From Paenibacillus ferrarius (GTDB taxonomy: Bacteria; Bacillota; Bacilli; Paenibacillales; NBRC-103111), in NCBI RefSeq assembly GCF_002027705.1, contig NZ_MBTG01000011.1:62001-126000 (forward strand): a stretch of 64,000 nucleotides of DNA. Reading direction: 5' to 3'. The position numbers were made by a program, and so were the translations under genes. The notes beneath the pieces were generated by a model that worked only from the letters and a program-made list of their open reading frames with translations, ran no database searches and had not been told where the DNA came from. This document shows, piece by piece, positions 22,639 through 33,092 of the stretch (the first letter of the stretch is position 1; each line of letters opens with the position of its first letter).

Positions 22639-22869
22639 ATGAACAAAGAGGATGTTAAGCAACGTATTAAAGATTACCAGCAGGCAGAAGGAGTGCATCC
22701 TCTAACTTGCGGAAACAACAATAAACACGAGAAATTATACCCAAAGGTGCTTGAACAAGGGTTGGTACTTCTTTGCCCTAATTGCAACTATACTCAGACA
22801 TACATCCCTGATCTCTTTTTCGATGATGGTTACTATGAGTGGCTGCGGGGCATGAAAAGCTTAATTTAA
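22639..22869 (+). CDS. Small cysteine-containing hypothetical protein (zinc-ribbon-like)
   Basis: A 76-residue soluble protein with HPLTCGNNNKH and, 22 residues on, LLCPNCNYTQ. Three Cys and nearby His residues could bind one zinc as a half zinc ribbon. The acidic, aromatic C-terminus (FFDDGYYEWLRGM) is typical of small cytosolic Bacillales proteins. The ATG follows GGGG by six bases. I recognise the type (unnamed small Bacillales protein) but know no function. It is monocistronic with its own terminator at 22989. Confidence 0.75.
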   Translation: MNKEDVKQRIKDYQQAEGVHPLTCGNNNKHEKLYPKVLEQGLVLLCPNCNYTQTYIPDLFFDDGYYEWLRGMKSLI

Positions 22870-22988
22870 TTCGAAAGCGGTAAATAATTTATTTTCTGTA
22901 TTCAAAAAGGAAGGATGAGATTAGAAACTAGAACGGAACGAGCTATGAGGAAATGACCCAGTTAAATAAACGAAATGAAATTACTAAA

Positions 22989-23024
22989 AAAGTAGATGAG
23001 ATAACTCCTCATCTGCTTTTTTTT
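22989..23024 (+). terminator. Rho-independent terminator
   Basis: AGTAGATGAG (22991-23000) pairs with CTCATCTGCT (23008-23017), one G-T pair, followed by eight T's. It separates the small gene from the second carbohydrate locus. Confidence 0.88.
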
Positions 23025-23184
23025 ATTTTCGGAATTGTTTTCGCCTTTCTAATTTCAATGGATTGGAAGGGGAAGTCGATTTATTCTTGTTAAAGTGAAC
23101 AAATAAATTTACAATGTGACAGAGATTGATACATCATTCAAACTAAAAGTGGGAACCTATGTATAATCCGCAAAGGAGTTAGTC

Positions 23185-24729
23185 ATGGAGACGTATTGCA
23201 AGTTATTAATTGTTGATGATGAGATGCTGGTCCGTCAAGGAATCAGACATCTTCTCGATTGGGAAAGCGAAGGCTTCCAAATTGTTGGCGAGGCTTCTAA
23301 CGGCAAGGATGCGCTTGAGATGGTTAAATCATTCCAACCTAACATGATTCTGACGGATATTGTTATGCCGGTTATGAGTGGGGAAGAATTGGTAAGAGTT
23401 GTGAAGGGACTATATCCGGAAATTGAAATTGTGGTTCTCAGCAGCTACGGTGAATTTGAGTATGTGCGCTCTACGTTTCAGCACGGTGTAGCCGATTATT
23501 TATTAAAGCCTAAATTGGATGCGAATTCGCTGCTTGCCGTTTTAAAAAAGACCGTACAGGGAATGCCAGCCTTCCGACATATGGACTTTACGAATGAAAA
23601 AGGACAGTCGGTCGACTATGTGTTGGACAGGCTGATTTCGGGTTATGCCATGGAGCTTGAGGGTGCGGAGATCAACACTCATTTGCCATATCCTTATTTC
23701 GTTTTATTAGTTGTAGATATGCAAGATAGCACATCCTCGATGAAAAGAAATGAGGAATGGATCGAGGCATTTCTAAAAGGTATGGTTCAGGATGTTAAGC
23801 AGCCTGTTGTCGTTCACCGTCTTTCACATCAAGATAGCCACATCCGTTTTTTGCTGAATACAGCGGATGCTGGCAGAATGGATGCCATCCATTTGGCTGA
23901 GCAATTGGTGGAATCTGGTGTGAGAGCGGGCTTATCCTTCTATGCAGCACTCAGCAAAAATTTCACGCAAATCCAAGAACTTCATGAAATTTATACGCAT
24001 GATATTCTCAAAGTGTTGGATCACCGGTTCTTTTTATCGGATCAACAACTGTTCTTTGCTGATGAATTGGTGGAAGTGGTCGGCAATGGCGAAACGTTTG
24101 ATTCGGAGGCGTTTACCGCGGAGCTGAATCATCAAGAATTTCATTTAGCTTTTCAACGTCTCAGCCGATATGTCGACTCCATGCCTGATAGGCTTGATAC
24201 GGATATGTTTGAGTTTAAATCTTTTTTAGGACACAGCCTATTCAATATTATTGTCACGCTGCTGCATTTTCATTTTGAGGCTCGCACGCTTGATGAAGCG
24301 AAGTATGAGTATTTTCGTGCCATTCATGAGGCCAAACATATTGGGGAAGTGCGCGCTCTTTTAGCCAAGTTTCTGAATGAGGCAACTGACTGTGTAACAG
24401 GAAATAAAACAAATGCTCCGGGCATACAAAAGATTTTGATGTATTTGGATGAGCATTTTGCTGAGCCGCTTACGCTGACTGAAGTAGCCAAACAGTTTCA
24501 TTTCAACCCTTCGTATCTGTCCAATTATTTTACCATTCATAATAAAGAAGGTTTCAATGAGTATTTGAATCGTATTCGGATTGAACATGCTTGTGAATTA
24601 TTAAGGGATAGCGCGCATTTTACGATTTCAGAAATTAGCTCTCTTGTTGGATATTCCGATCATAGTTACTTCACGAAAGTGTTTCGTAAACTGATGGGAA
24701 CTTCACCTAGCCATTATCGAAAAAAATAA
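23185..24729 (+). CDS. YesN-type response regulator with AraC DNA-binding domain
   Basis: A 514-residue regulator. The receiver carries Asp58 (MILTDIVMP); a long central region of about 250 residues is typical of YesN proteins; the C-terminal AraC domain shows TEVAKQFHFNPSYLSNYF and ISSLVGYSDHSYFTKVFRK. The start is ATG after AAAGGAG. It is the first gene of a locus in the order regulator, kinase, lipoprotein, permeases, GH2, the reverse kinase/regulator order to the first glycan locus. Its sequence is AT-richer than that locus, so the two are not recent duplicates. Confidence 0.93.
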   Translation: METYCKLLIVDDEMLVRQGIRHLLDWESEGFQIVGEASNGKDALEMVKSFQPNMILTDIVMPVMSGEELVRVVKGLYPEIEIVVLSSYGEFEYVRSTFQHGVADYLLKPKLDANSLLAVLKKTVQGMPAFRHMDFTNEKGQSVDYVLDRLISGYAMELEGAEINTHLPYPYFVLLVVDMQDSTSSMKRNEEWIEAFLKGMVQDVKQPVVVHRLSHQDSHIRFLLNTADAGRMDAIHLAEQLVESGVRAGLSFYAALSKNFTQIQELHEIYTHDILKVLDHRFFLSDQQLFFADELVEVVGNGETFDSEAFTAELNHQEFHLAFQRLSRYVDSMPDRLDTDMFEFKSFLGHSLFNIIVTLLHFHFEARTLDEAKYEYFRAIHEAKHIGEVRALLAKFLNEATDCVTGNKTNAPGIQKILMYLDEHFAEPLTLTEVAKQFHFNPSYLSNYFTIHNKEGFNEYLNRIRIEHACELLRDSAHFTISEISSLVGYSDHSYFTKVFRKLMGTSPSHYRKK

Positions 24730-24749
24730 AGACGAAAGGAATCAAGCAT

Positions 24750-26522
24750 ATGAGGGTATGGCTAAGAAGGATCTCTGATCAAAGTTTGTTTAGTAAATTG
24801 TTTCTAGTTATGGTTCTTAGCATAATTACGGTTACGGTGGCCACTTCCTGGGTTACCGTGCAAATGTCGGAGGATCTTTTTGTTAAGACTTTCAGTATCA
24901 CGAATTCCAAAATCATTGAGCAAATTAAAAGCGGTCTTGAATCCATTCATTATTCTAATGTAAATATTATCATTAACACCTCGCAAAGTGGTGCGATTAA
25001 GCGTTTTTTGACCGAAGGAGATGTCGATTCGGAAACCAACTCCGTAGTGACATTTGACATGAGCGAGCAGATGAAGCGAATCCAGTCGGGTATTGGGGCT
25101 AAGAGCATTGGGATGATAATTTCGGGTGTAAATGGAAAAAACTACACGAGATACAATACCTACTGGTCTGGTACTTCGGCGGATCTACAGCGAAATCCGA
25201 TTACACAGGAGTCGCGGAATCAGCCGGGACGCTTGTTGTATAGCTATTTGGGTGAAGGAACACCAGGTTCTGGGGATCAAGGAGTAGTTGCCGCCAAAAC
25301 GATGACTGATCCCGTTAGCAAAGAGTGGTATGGGACTCTTTATATCATCATGAAAGAAAGCGTTTTAAGATCGTTTTACGCAAGTTTTACAAGTGATGGG
25401 AATGACGTGATGATCTTGGATCGTCAGGGTCTAATCGTTTCCAGCAATCGAGCCGAGTTGATCGGGACAACATCGAAAGAGCTTTTGGATAGTGCTCAGA
25501 AGATTCGGCAGCATGGTCTGGTCAAGGATGAAATGAAGATGGCCGATAAGGATGTCATTGTATTGGCTGATGATTTGGCTTTGTACGATTTTTACATTAT
25601 GAATGTCATTGATAAGAAGGTGACACTCGGTCAAATGCTCAACAGGAAATCGATTTTCTTCATTGTTGCGGGAATCGTGGCTATTGCTGTGCTCGTTGTG
25701 TATGTGATCACGCGGAGGTTAATGCTCTCGTTAAGAAGGCTTGTTAAGCAAATGTCTACGGTCACGAAAACGAATTTTAACAATTATATGGCGGTTACAG
25801 GCACTTATGAGACTAGGGAGCTTAGTCGCTCCTTCAATTTTATGCTCGACGAGTTGAACGACTATATCTCCCAGCTTGTTGATACGCAGAAGGAGCAGCG
25901 CAAGGCAGAATTAGCCGCACTGCAGCAGCAGATTAACCCGCATTTTCTATATAATACGCTGGCTTCCGTTAACATCCTCGTTCAGCGAGGGAGCCAAGAG
26001 TCCGCCACGCAAACGATTCATGCACTCATTTCTCTCCTGCAGAATACCATCAGCAATGTCAATGAAACGATTCCCATTGTGCAAGAGTTGGTGAATTTAA
26101 AGCATTATGTGTTCATTAATCAGATTCGTTATGGCCAAGGGATTAAAGTGGATTACTTTGTTTCACCGGACTGTATGCCTGCGCAAGTACCTAAGTTGAT
26201 GCTGCAACCTTTCATCGAGAATGCTTTTTTTCATGCTTTTAATAAGAAAGGCACTGGATATATTTACGTCATCATCACGAAAGAGAAAGATACGCTGCTT
26301 TGTGAAGTGGTTGACAATGGGGATGGCATGGAACTTACAAACGAAGCGGATGAGATACCGAATCCCACAAGTGCGAGGCAATTGTTCACAGGGATTGGGA
26401 TTCGCAATGTGAATGATCGCTTGGTTCTTTTGTACGGAGAACAGTATGGGGTAACCATAACTAGCACCTTAGGACAAGGGACGAAAATATCTATATGCCT
26501 TCCATGGCGCACAGAACAGTAA
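24750..26522 (+). CDS. YesM-type sensor histidine kinase
   Basis: A 590-residue membrane kinase with helices at about 20-42 and 298-320, a Cache-type outer sensor between them, HAMP, a His_kinase domain with phospho-acceptor His398 (QQINPHFLYNTL), and an ATPase domain (PFIENAFFHAFN, VDNGDGMELTN). It starts 21 bases after the regulator and should phosphorylate it when the neighbouring binding protein or its sugar is sensed. Confidence 0.93.
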   Translation: MRVWLRRISDQSLFSKLFLVMVLSIITVTVATSWVTVQMSEDLFVKTFSITNSKIIEQIKSGLESIHYSNVNIIINTSQSGAIKRFLTEGDVDSETNSVVTFDMSEQMKRIQSGIGAKSIGMIISGVNGKNYTRYNTYWSGTSADLQRNPITQESRNQPGRLLYSYLGEGTPGSGDQGVVAAKTMTDPVSKEWYGTLYIIMKESVLRSFYASFTSDGNDVMILDRQGLIVSSNRAELIGTTSKELLDSAQKIRQHGLVKDEMKMADKDVIVLADDLALYDFYIMNVIDKKVTLGQMLNRKSIFFIVAGIVAIAVLVVYVITRRLMLSLRRLVKQMSTVTKTNFNNYMAVTGTYETRELSRSFNFMLDELNDYISQLVDTQKEQRKAELAALQQQINPHFLYNTLASVNILVQRGSQESATQTIHALISLLQNTISNVNETIPIVQELVNLKHYVFINQIRYGQGIKVDYFVSPDCMPAQVPKLMLQPFIENAFFHAFNKKGTGYIYVIITKEKDTLLCEVVDNGDGMELTNEADEIPNPTSARQLFTGIGIRNVNDRLVLLYGEQYGVTITSTLGQGTKISICLPWRTEQ

Positions 26523-26671
26523 ACGTAGAAGAATAAAAATCTAAAAATAATGCAAAATATAAAAATATTACAAATGACAGGTAGAGGAAGGGATATCAGA
26601 TACAATAAAAACGCTAATTTCAGTAAATTTCGTTCTAACAAGACGATTTGCCCAAATGATATTATCTATAA

Positions 26672-26683
26672 GTAAGCACTTAC
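26672..26683. promoter_or_regulatory. Operator-like inverted repeat before the second importer
   Basis: GTAAG-CA-CTTAC, a 5+5 inverted repeat 27 bases before the lipoprotein start. It resembles weak LacI-family or cre sites. The rest of 26523-26709 is AT-rich leader with no gene. Confidence 0.35.
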
Positions 26684-26709
26684 AAATTCAAATCATCAAG
26701 GGGGACCAC

Positions 26710-28017
26710 ATGAAGAAGACAATTTCAACGGTTTTACTTGCAAGTTTTTTGCTTTTGACGGCATGTTCAAGTAATTCGTCTGACACATCATCAACGACCA
26801 CTCCTAGCGGCGGTGCGAAGAGCACGAGCAAGGAAATTACAGTTTGGGCTTGGGATAAGAACTTTAATATTGCAGCAATGAACCTAGCGAAAGATGCCTA
26901 TGCCAAGGATCATCCTGATGTGAAAATCAATGTTGTTGAATATGCGCAAGATGACATTATTCAAAAGATGAATACGGGTTTGAACTCCGGTTCAAAGTCA
27001 GGTCTGCCGAATGTTGTATTGATTGAAGATTACCGTGCACAAGGTTTTTTGAAAACATATCCAGATGCATTTGCAGATATGTCCGCATCCATTAAGGCTT
27101 CGGATTTCGCTGAATACAAGTTGGGTCCAACAAGTTTGAACGGCAAACAATACGGTGTGCCATTTGATTCCGGTGTAACAGGACTATATGTGCGCAGAGA
27201 TTATTTGGAACAAGCAGGATATAAGGTCGATGATCTGAAAAATATAGACTGGCAGAAATTCATTGAAGTCGGTAAAGCTGTTAAAGCAAAAACAGGTAAA
27301 GATTTGCTGACGCAGGATCCCAATGATCTTGGTTTAATTCGTATGATGATTCAATCCGCTGGCGCTTGGTATCTGAAAAGTGATGGCACCACGCCGGACC
27401 TCAAAGATAACGCAGTATTGAAAGAAGCTTTCGAGACATACAAAGAAATCATGAACGCAAATATTGTGAAAATTAACTCGGATTGGAACTCCTTCCTTGC
27501 TGGTTTCAACAGCGGTGCTGTCGCTTCTGTTCCAACAGGTAACTGGATTACGCCATCCATTAAATCACAAGCGGATCAATCCGGTAAATGGGCAGTTGTT
27601 CCTTTTCCTAAGTTGAAAAACACAGCTAGTTCTGTGAACGCATCGAACCTTGGGGGAAGCTCCTGGTATGTATTGAACAGTGATGGTAAAGATACGGCAG
27701 CTGATTTCCTTGCAAAAACGCTTGGTTCTGATGTGAATTTGTATCAAAAATTAGTTACAGACGTAGGGGTTGTTGGTACTTATAAACCTGCTGCGCAAGG
27801 TGAAGCATATACGAAAGCCGACGATTTCTTCGGAGGTCAAAAGGTGATTTCTGATTTCGCAACATGGACGGCTCAAATTCCAAAAGTCAACTATGGTCTG
27901 CATACGTATGCGATTGAAGATATTCTCAAAGTTGAGATGCAAAACTATCTGAAGGGCAAAGACATCGCCAAAGTATTCAGTGATGCACAATCCCAAGCAG
28001 AATCCCAACTTAAATAA
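26710..28017 (+). CDS. Sugar ABC transporter substrate-binding lipoprotein
   Basis: Family 1 solute-binding protein, 435 residues, starting at the ATG 26710 behind AAGGGGGA; an upstream in-frame ATG has no ribosome site. The lipobox is LLTAC (Cys at about 19), followed by a Ser/Thr-rich linker. The body shows ITVWAWDKNF and YGVPFDSGVTGLYVRRDYL. It serves the two permeases downstream; the ligand is probably a beta-galactoside-containing sugar, inferred from the GH2 gene at the end of the operon. Confidence 0.92.
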   Translation: MKKTISTVLLASFLLLTACSSNSSDTSSTTTPSGGAKSTSKEITVWAWDKNFNIAAMNLAKDAYAKDHPDVKINVVEYAQDDIIQKMNTGLNSGSKSGLPNVVLIEDYRAQGFLKTYPDAFADMSASIKASDFAEYKLGPTSLNGKQYGVPFDSGVTGLYVRRDYLEQAGYKVDDLKNIDWQKFIEVGKAVKAKTGKDLLTQDPNDLGLIRMMIQSAGAWYLKSDGTTPDLKDNAVLKEAFETYKEIMNANIVKINSDWNSFLAGFNSGAVASVPTGNWITPSIKSQADQSGKWAVVPFPKLKNTASSVNASNLGGSSWYVLNSDGKDTAADFLAKTLGSDVNLYQKLVTDVGVVGTYKPAAQGEAYTKADDFFGGQKVISDFATWTAQIPKVNYGLHTYAIEDILKVEMQNYLKGKDIAKVFSDAQSQAESQLK

Positions 28018-28042
28018 GTTTCTCTTCCCATTAACCTTATGA

Positions 28043-28087
28043 ACGCTGACCTCTGAATTGCGAAATATGCAAAGAAGAGGACAGCGT
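28043..28087 (+). promoter_or_regulatory. Intercistronic hairpin between lipoprotein and permease genes
   Basis: ACGCTG-A-CCTCT (28043-28054) pairs with AGAGG-A-CAGCGT (28076-28087), one A-A bulge, followed only by a short T stretch. It occupies the same place as the hairpin in the first importer operon. Confidence 0.65.
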
Positions 28088-28128
28088 TTCAATTTTTAAT
28101 CGCTATGAATAGGAAGGATTTGGAGCTA

Positions 28129-29007
28129 ATGAACTACTCGATACGTAGCCGAGCAAAGCTTACGGGATGGCTGTTTATCGCTATTGCCGTATTAATGATA
28201 TGTTTGTTTTACTTTTATCCTATGATTCAGGCATTGCTGCTTTCCTTTAAAACAGGTGCGGGTGCTAATCTGCATTTTAACGGGATCAGCAACTATAAGC
28301 GGCTCTTCAGCGATAAGACATTCATCACTGCTGTTAAGAATACGTTTATCTATTTGATTATTCAGGTGCCGGTCATGATCATTCTGTCCATGATGATTTC
28401 CGTCTTGTTGAATGACAGCAAGCTTCGGTTCAAAGGTTTTTTCCGTACAGCTATTTTCTTGCCTTGCGTGACTTCACTTGTTGCCTACTCCGTTGTTTTC
28501 AAATACTTGTTTGGCAACGATGGTTTGATTAATATGGCTTTAATTAAGATTCACTTGATTGGACAGCCTATTGCATGGATTTCCGATCCTTTCTGGGCGA
28601 AAATTACGATTATCCTTGCCATTACATGGCGCTGGACAGGATATAATATGATTTTTTTCCTTTCCGCATTGCAAAACATTGATAGCTCTATTTATGAAGC
28701 AGCTCGTATTGATGGAGCCTCTCCGATCAAACAGTTTTTCTTTATTACGTTTCCAATGCTTAAGCCAATTGTTCTCTTCACGTCCATTACCTCGACGATT
28801 GGTACGTTGCAATTGTTCGATGAGATTATGAATATTACGAAGGGTGGCCCAGGTAATGCTACCCTCTCCATATCGCAGTACATCTACAATCTTTCCTTTA
28901 AATACACACCTGATTTTGGCTATGCGGCAACGGTTTCCTATTCGGTTGTAGTCATGATCATTGTGTTATCTGTCCTTCAAATCAAATTGGCAGGTGATAA
29001 AAAATGA
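28129..29007 (+). CDS. ABC sugar permease (MalF/UgpA type)
   Basis: A 292-residue six-helix permease with EAA loop (IYEAARIDGASPIKQFFF). The ATG at 28129 has AGGAAGGA and GGAG before it; an ATG at 28105 lacks a ribosome site. It overlaps the next permease by four bases. Confidence 0.92.
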   Translation: MNYSIRSRAKLTGWLFIAIAVLMICLFYFYPMIQALLLSFKTGAGANLHFNGISNYKRLFSDKTFITAVKNTFIYLIIQVPVMIILSMMISVLLNDSKLRFKGFFRTAIFLPCVTSLVAYSVVFKYLFGNDGLINMALIKIHLIGQPIAWISDPFWAKITIILAITWRWTGYNMIFFLSALQNIDSSIYEAARIDGASPIKQFFFITFPMLKPIVLFTSITSTIGTLQLFDEIMNITKGGPGNATLSISQYIYNLSFKYTPDFGYAATVSYSVVVMIIVLSVLQIKLAGDKK

Positions 29008-29828
29008 TAGCTTTAAGACGTACAATCATCTATCTCTTCCTTGCTGCTGTGGCTGTAATATCCATTTTCCCATTCCTGTGGATGGTCATTAGTTCCACGA
29101 ATCTGTCTGTGGACGTTACGCAGGGCCGAATGTTACCAGGATCGCATTTCATGGACAACTTTCATAAATTAACAGATTCGATTAATCTCGTTCCCGCACT
29201 TTGGAATTCATTGAAGATCTCGTTAACTACAACCATTTTGGCTTTATTGGTTGCTTCGCTGGCTGGCTATGCTTTTGAAATCTATCAGAGCAAAGCCAAA
29301 GATATCGTGTTTAATTTACTGCTTGTCTCCATGATGATTCCGTTCGCGGCGTTGATGGTTCCGCTTTACCAGATGTTTTCCAGCATTTCGCGTACGGTTC
29401 CACTAATCGGGATCAACACGATGAACGCGGTCGTCCTTCCGACATTCACGACAGCGTTTCTCATTTTCTTCTTCCGTCAAAGCACGAAAATGTTTGCGAA
29501 GGAGCTTCTGGAAGCTGGGCGTATTGATGGACTGACGGAATTAGGCTTGTTTTTCCGTGTATATATGCCAACTATGAAAACAACGTATTCAGCTGCCGCT
29601 ATCATTACGTTTATGTCTAGCTGGAACAATTACTTGTGGCCGCTTATTGTCTTGCAAACACCGGAGAAACGAACGATTCCTTTGTTGATTTCCAATTTGG
29701 GTTCGAGTTACTCCCCGGATTTTGGGGTGATCATGACGGCGATTGTCATCTCAACACTGCCGACAGCACTCGTATTTTTCTTGATGCAAAAACAATTCGT
29801 TGCGGGCATGGTAGGATCAGTAAAATAG
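29004..29828 (+). CDS. ABC sugar permease (MalG/UgpE type)
   Basis: A 274-residue six-helix permease; the EAA loop is degenerate (KELLEAGRIDGLTELGLFF) but in place. It is coupled to the upstream permease by ATGA. Again no ATPase gene is nearby, so a shared one is assumed. Confidence 0.92.
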   Translation: MIALRRTIIYLFLAAVAVISIFPFLWMVISSTNLSVDVTQGRMLPGSHFMDNFHKLTDSINLVPALWNSLKISLTTTILALLVASLAGYAFEIYQSKAKDIVFNLLLVSMMIPFAALMVPLYQMFSSISRTVPLIGINTMNAVVLPTFTTAFLIFFFRQSTKMFAKELLEAGRIDGLTELGLFFRVYMPTMKTTYSAAAIITFMSSWNNYLWPLIVLQTPEKRTIPLLISNLGSSYSPDFGVIMTAIVISTLPTALVFFLMQKQFVAGMVGSVK

Positions 29829-29880
29829 TGTATAATTCGAAGGCCCTTCTTGGGTCTTATTTTTCGGGAGGCATAGATCA

Positions 29881-32800
29881 ATGAAACATTCGGTACCAAG
29901 CCTTGATTGGCTTCAAGATGTAAATGTATTCAAAGTGAACCGGCTGGAAGCCCATTCTGATCATCGTTATTATCATTCGATGGCGTCCGCGGAGACGAGT
30001 GCGCCGATGGACATGCGGCATAGCTTGAACGGACGCTGGCAGTTCAGCTATGCGGTTAACCCCGCAAGTCGTGTGCAGTCTTTTTATCAGATGGATTATA
30101 ACTGCAGCGCTTGGGAGCATATCCAGGTGCCTGGTCATATCCAGCTTCAAGGCTGGGGAGTCCCGCAATATGTCAACACGATGTATCCGTGGGATGGCGT
30201 AGAGGCGCTTCGTCCTCCGCACATTTCGCAAGAGCATAATCCCGTTGGCAGCTATGTAAAAAACTTTGAATTACCAGATACGATGATTGGTAAGCCCGTC
30301 TACATATCGTTTCAAGGCGTGGAATCGGCCTTCTACGTATGGCTTAACGGCGAATTTATCGGTTACAGCGAAGATAGCTTTACGCCTGCCGAGTTTGACT
30401 TAACCCCTCATATTCGTGAAGGTGAGAATAAACTGGCAGTTGAGGTTTATCAGCGCAGCACAGGAAGCTGGCTGGAAGATCAGGATTTCTGGCGGATGTC
30501 GGGGATTTTCCGCGATGTCTATTTGTACACAGTACCTAAGGTGCATGTATGGGATATGCGTGTGAAGGCAGATTTGGATGATGCCTATGAGCAAGGGCTG
30601 CTTGAGATTGAGCTCAAGCTCCGCAATGAACATATGGAAACCGTCCGTGCTAAACTTGAACTGAAGGATGCTGAGGGGAATGTTTGCCTCTCCGAAGAAG
30701 GTCAGTTCCGCGAAGGCAACCTGCTCTTTAACCTTTCAGCAGGTCCTGTTCAGCCGTGGAGTGCAGAAAGCCCCTATTTATATGCCGCGTGTATCTCGAT
30801 TTACGATGAGAACGGAAGTTTAATTGAAGCTATCGTCCAGAGGACAGGATTCCGACGTTTTGAGATGAAAGACAAGCTAATGTGCATCAATGGGAAACGC
30901 ATTGTGTTCAAAGGCGTTAATCGACATGAATTTAACTGCCGCAGCGGACGAGCGATCACGAAGCAGGATATGCTGTGGGATATTCAAACGCTTAAGCGCA
31001 GCAACATTAATGCGGTGCGTACGTCACACTATCCCAACCAGACACTCTGGTACGAGCTTTGTGACGAGTACGGGGTCTATGTCATTGATGAAATGAATTT
31101 AGAGACGCACGGCTCATGGCAAAAGATGGGCGCTGTTGAACCTTCTTGGAATATTCCAGGCAACGATATGGGGTGGCAAGATATTGTCATGGATCGTGCG
31201 ATTTCGATGGTGGAGCGGGATAAGAATCATCCTTCGATTCTCATTTGGTCTTGCGGCAATGAATCGTATGCCGGCCAAGTTATTCTCAATGTGTCCAACT
31301 ATTTCCGCGAAACGGATCCTACGAGACTAGTTCATTATGAAGGTGTTTTCTACGACCGCAATTATGGGGCGACCAGCGACATGGAAAGCCGCATGTATGC
31401 GAAGCCAGCGGATATTGAGGCGTACCTCAATAGTCAGCCGGATAAACCGTACATTAGCTGTGAATATATGCACGCTATGGGGAATTCCGTGGGAGGTCTT
31501 CATAAATATACGGAGCTTGAGAACAAATATCCAATGTATCAAGGCGGCTTTATTTGGGATTATATCGATCAGGCGATTGTGAAAAAAGACCGAAATGGCC
31601 GCGAATTTTTGGCGTACGGCGGGGATTTCAAAGATCGTCCAACCGATTACAGCTTCTGCGGCAATGGTCTCGTCTTTGCAGATCGTCAAATCACGCCTAA
31701 AATGCAGGAAGTGAAATTCCTTTATCAAAATATCAAGCTGGAACCAACTCGAACTCATATTAACATCGTGAATGAGAACTTATTTGCGAATACAGATGAT
31801 TTGGTGCTTGTGTACCGTCTGTTCCATGAGGGAAAAGAAATTACCGCGGGGCAAGCCAATATCGAGGTCGAAGCTCAGAGCGAATTCAGCCTGCCAATAG
31901 AGCTGCCGAATGTAGAAGGAATGCCAGGTGAGTACTGCATTCAAGCTTCGTTAGTTCTAAGAGAAGCTACGTTATGGGCTGATGCTGGATTTGAGACTAC
32001 CTTTGGTGAAACGACGTTTGTGGTTGGGGCAAGCCGTCAGGTTGAGCAGCCTTCAGGCGAAGTCGTCGTCGTTGAAGGTGATGTCAACATGAGCGTGTCA
32101 GGCAAAGGTTTCATCGCCATTTTTTCGAAACAAGTAGGATCACTCGTTTCGTTGAAATACGAAGGTCGCGAAATGATCGCGACGCCGCCTGCTCCTTTAT
32201 TTTGGAGAGCAACTACGGATAATGACAAAGGAACCGCAATGAGCTTTACGGCCGGAGCTTGGTATGCAGCTAGTCTGGCGCGCAAATGTGTCAAATGGGA
32301 GCTGCAGCAAGAAAAGGGTTCAGCAACTGTCATTTTTGATTACAACTTCAGCATCAGCGCTGAAGTTAGTGTTCGGATTGCATACACGGTACTAACGAAC
32401 GGAACGATCCGCGTAAACACGCTCTACAAGGGTGCCGCGGGTCTGCCGAATTTACCGATACTCGCTGTATCGTTCAAGATGTCAGCGGATTATAATCAAT
32501 CCGAATGGTATGCGATGGGACCAGAAGAAAATTATATCGACCGCAAATTCGGTGCTCGTTTGGGCGTATTTAGCCGTCAGGTGGACCAGTTGCCTACGCC
32601 TTATCTGGTTCCACAGGAATCTGGCAATCGTACTGGCGTACGCCGTGTGAATGTAACGGATGCGTCTGGGATTGGTTTATCGATTCAGTCAGACCCATTA
32701 GCACCTGTAGAGTGCAACTTGTCTCCGTATACGGCATTTGAACTTGAACATGCGGATCATGCTTTTGAGCTGCCGGAGGTTCATTATACCGTAGTGACCG

Positions 32801-32931
32801 TTGCTGGCAAACAGATGGGTGTTGGCGGGGATGATAGTTGGGGCGCACCTGTCCATGAGGAATATCAGATTCCATCCCATCAGAATCTTCAGTTTGAGTT
32901 CTTCTTGAGCAGTCGTAACGTATCATTGTAA
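29881..32931 (+). CDS. GH2 beta-galactosidase (LacZ type)
   Basis: A 1016-residue LacZ-type enzyme with the five-domain order of the family. The acid/base is Glu461 (WSCGNESYAG) and the nucleophile Glu528 (CEYMHAMGNS). The substrate-binding SFQGVESAFYVWLNGEF and the C-terminal small-chain motifs (RATTDND, YGPEENY-like MGPEENYIDR) are present. No signal peptide, so it is cytosolic. It starts at ATG behind GGGAGG, 52 bases after the permease, and closes the second carbohydrate locus. It is not a close copy of the GH2 at 13030; the two differ throughout. Confidence 0.94.
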   Translation: MKHSVPSLDWLQDVNVFKVNRLEAHSDHRYYHSMASAETSAPMDMRHSLNGRWQFSYAVNPASRVQSFYQMDYNCSAWEHIQVPGHIQLQGWGVPQYVNTMYPWDGVEALRPPHISQEHNPVGSYVKNFELPDTMIGKPVYISFQGVESAFYVWLNGEFIGYSEDSFTPAEFDLTPHIREGENKLAVEVYQRSTGSWLEDQDFWRMSGIFRDVYLYTVPKVHVWDMRVKADLDDAYEQGLLEIELKLRNEHMETVRAKLELKDAEGNVCLSEEGQFREGNLLFNLSAGPVQPWSAESPYLYAACISIYDENGSLIEAIVQRTGFRRFEMKDKLMCINGKRIVFKGVNRHEFNCRSGRAITKQDMLWDIQTLKRSNINAVRTSHYPNQTLWYELCDEYGVYVIDEMNLETHGSWQKMGAVEPSWNIPGNDMGWQDIVMDRAISMVERDKNHPSILIWSCGNESYAGQVILNVSNYFRETDPTRLVHYEGVFYDRNYGATSDMESRMYAKPADIEAYLNSQPDKPYISCEYMHAMGNSVGGLHKYTELENKYPMYQGGFIWDYIDQAIVKKDRNGREFLAYGGDFKDRPTDYSFCGNGLVFADRQITPKMQEVKFLYQNIKLEPTRTHINIVNENLFANTDDLVLVYRLFHEGKEITAGQANIEVEAQSEFSLPIELPNVEGMPGEYCIQASLVLREATLWADAGFETTFGETTFVVGASRQVEQPSGEVVVVEGDVNMSVSGKGFIAIFSKQVGSLVSLKYEGREMIATPPAPLFWRATTDNDKGTAMSFTAGAWYAASLARKCVKWELQQEKGSATVIFDYNFSISAEVSVRIAYTVLTNGTIRVNTLYKGAAGLPNLPILAVSFKMSADYNQSEWYAMGPEENYIDRKFGARLGVFSRQVDQLPTPYLVPQESGNRTGVRRVNVTDASGIGLSIQSDPLAPVECNLSPYTAFELEHADHAFELPEVHYTVVTVAGKQMGVGGDDSWGAPVHEEYQIPSHQNLQFEFFLSSRNVSL

Positions 32932-32980
32932 GCAGATGAATATGTGAGAAAACTAAATCATACCGAGGCAGTTGAAAGAA

Positions 32981-33025
32981 AAAGCCGACCAAGACTGTAT
33001 TGTTCCAGTTTTTGTCGGCTTTTAT
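32981..33025. terminator. Bidirectional terminator between convergent genes
   Basis: AAAGCCGAC (32981-32989) pairs with GTCGGCTTT (33014-33022), followed by ATTTTT. It is A-rich before and T-rich after, so it serves the GH2 operon and the minus-strand reductase. Confidence 0.85.
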
Positions 33026-33092
33026 TTTTCAAGAGGCTTTCACATGCTCAAGAAGTTTCGGGATCAACATGAATGTGTTCGCCACAGAGAAC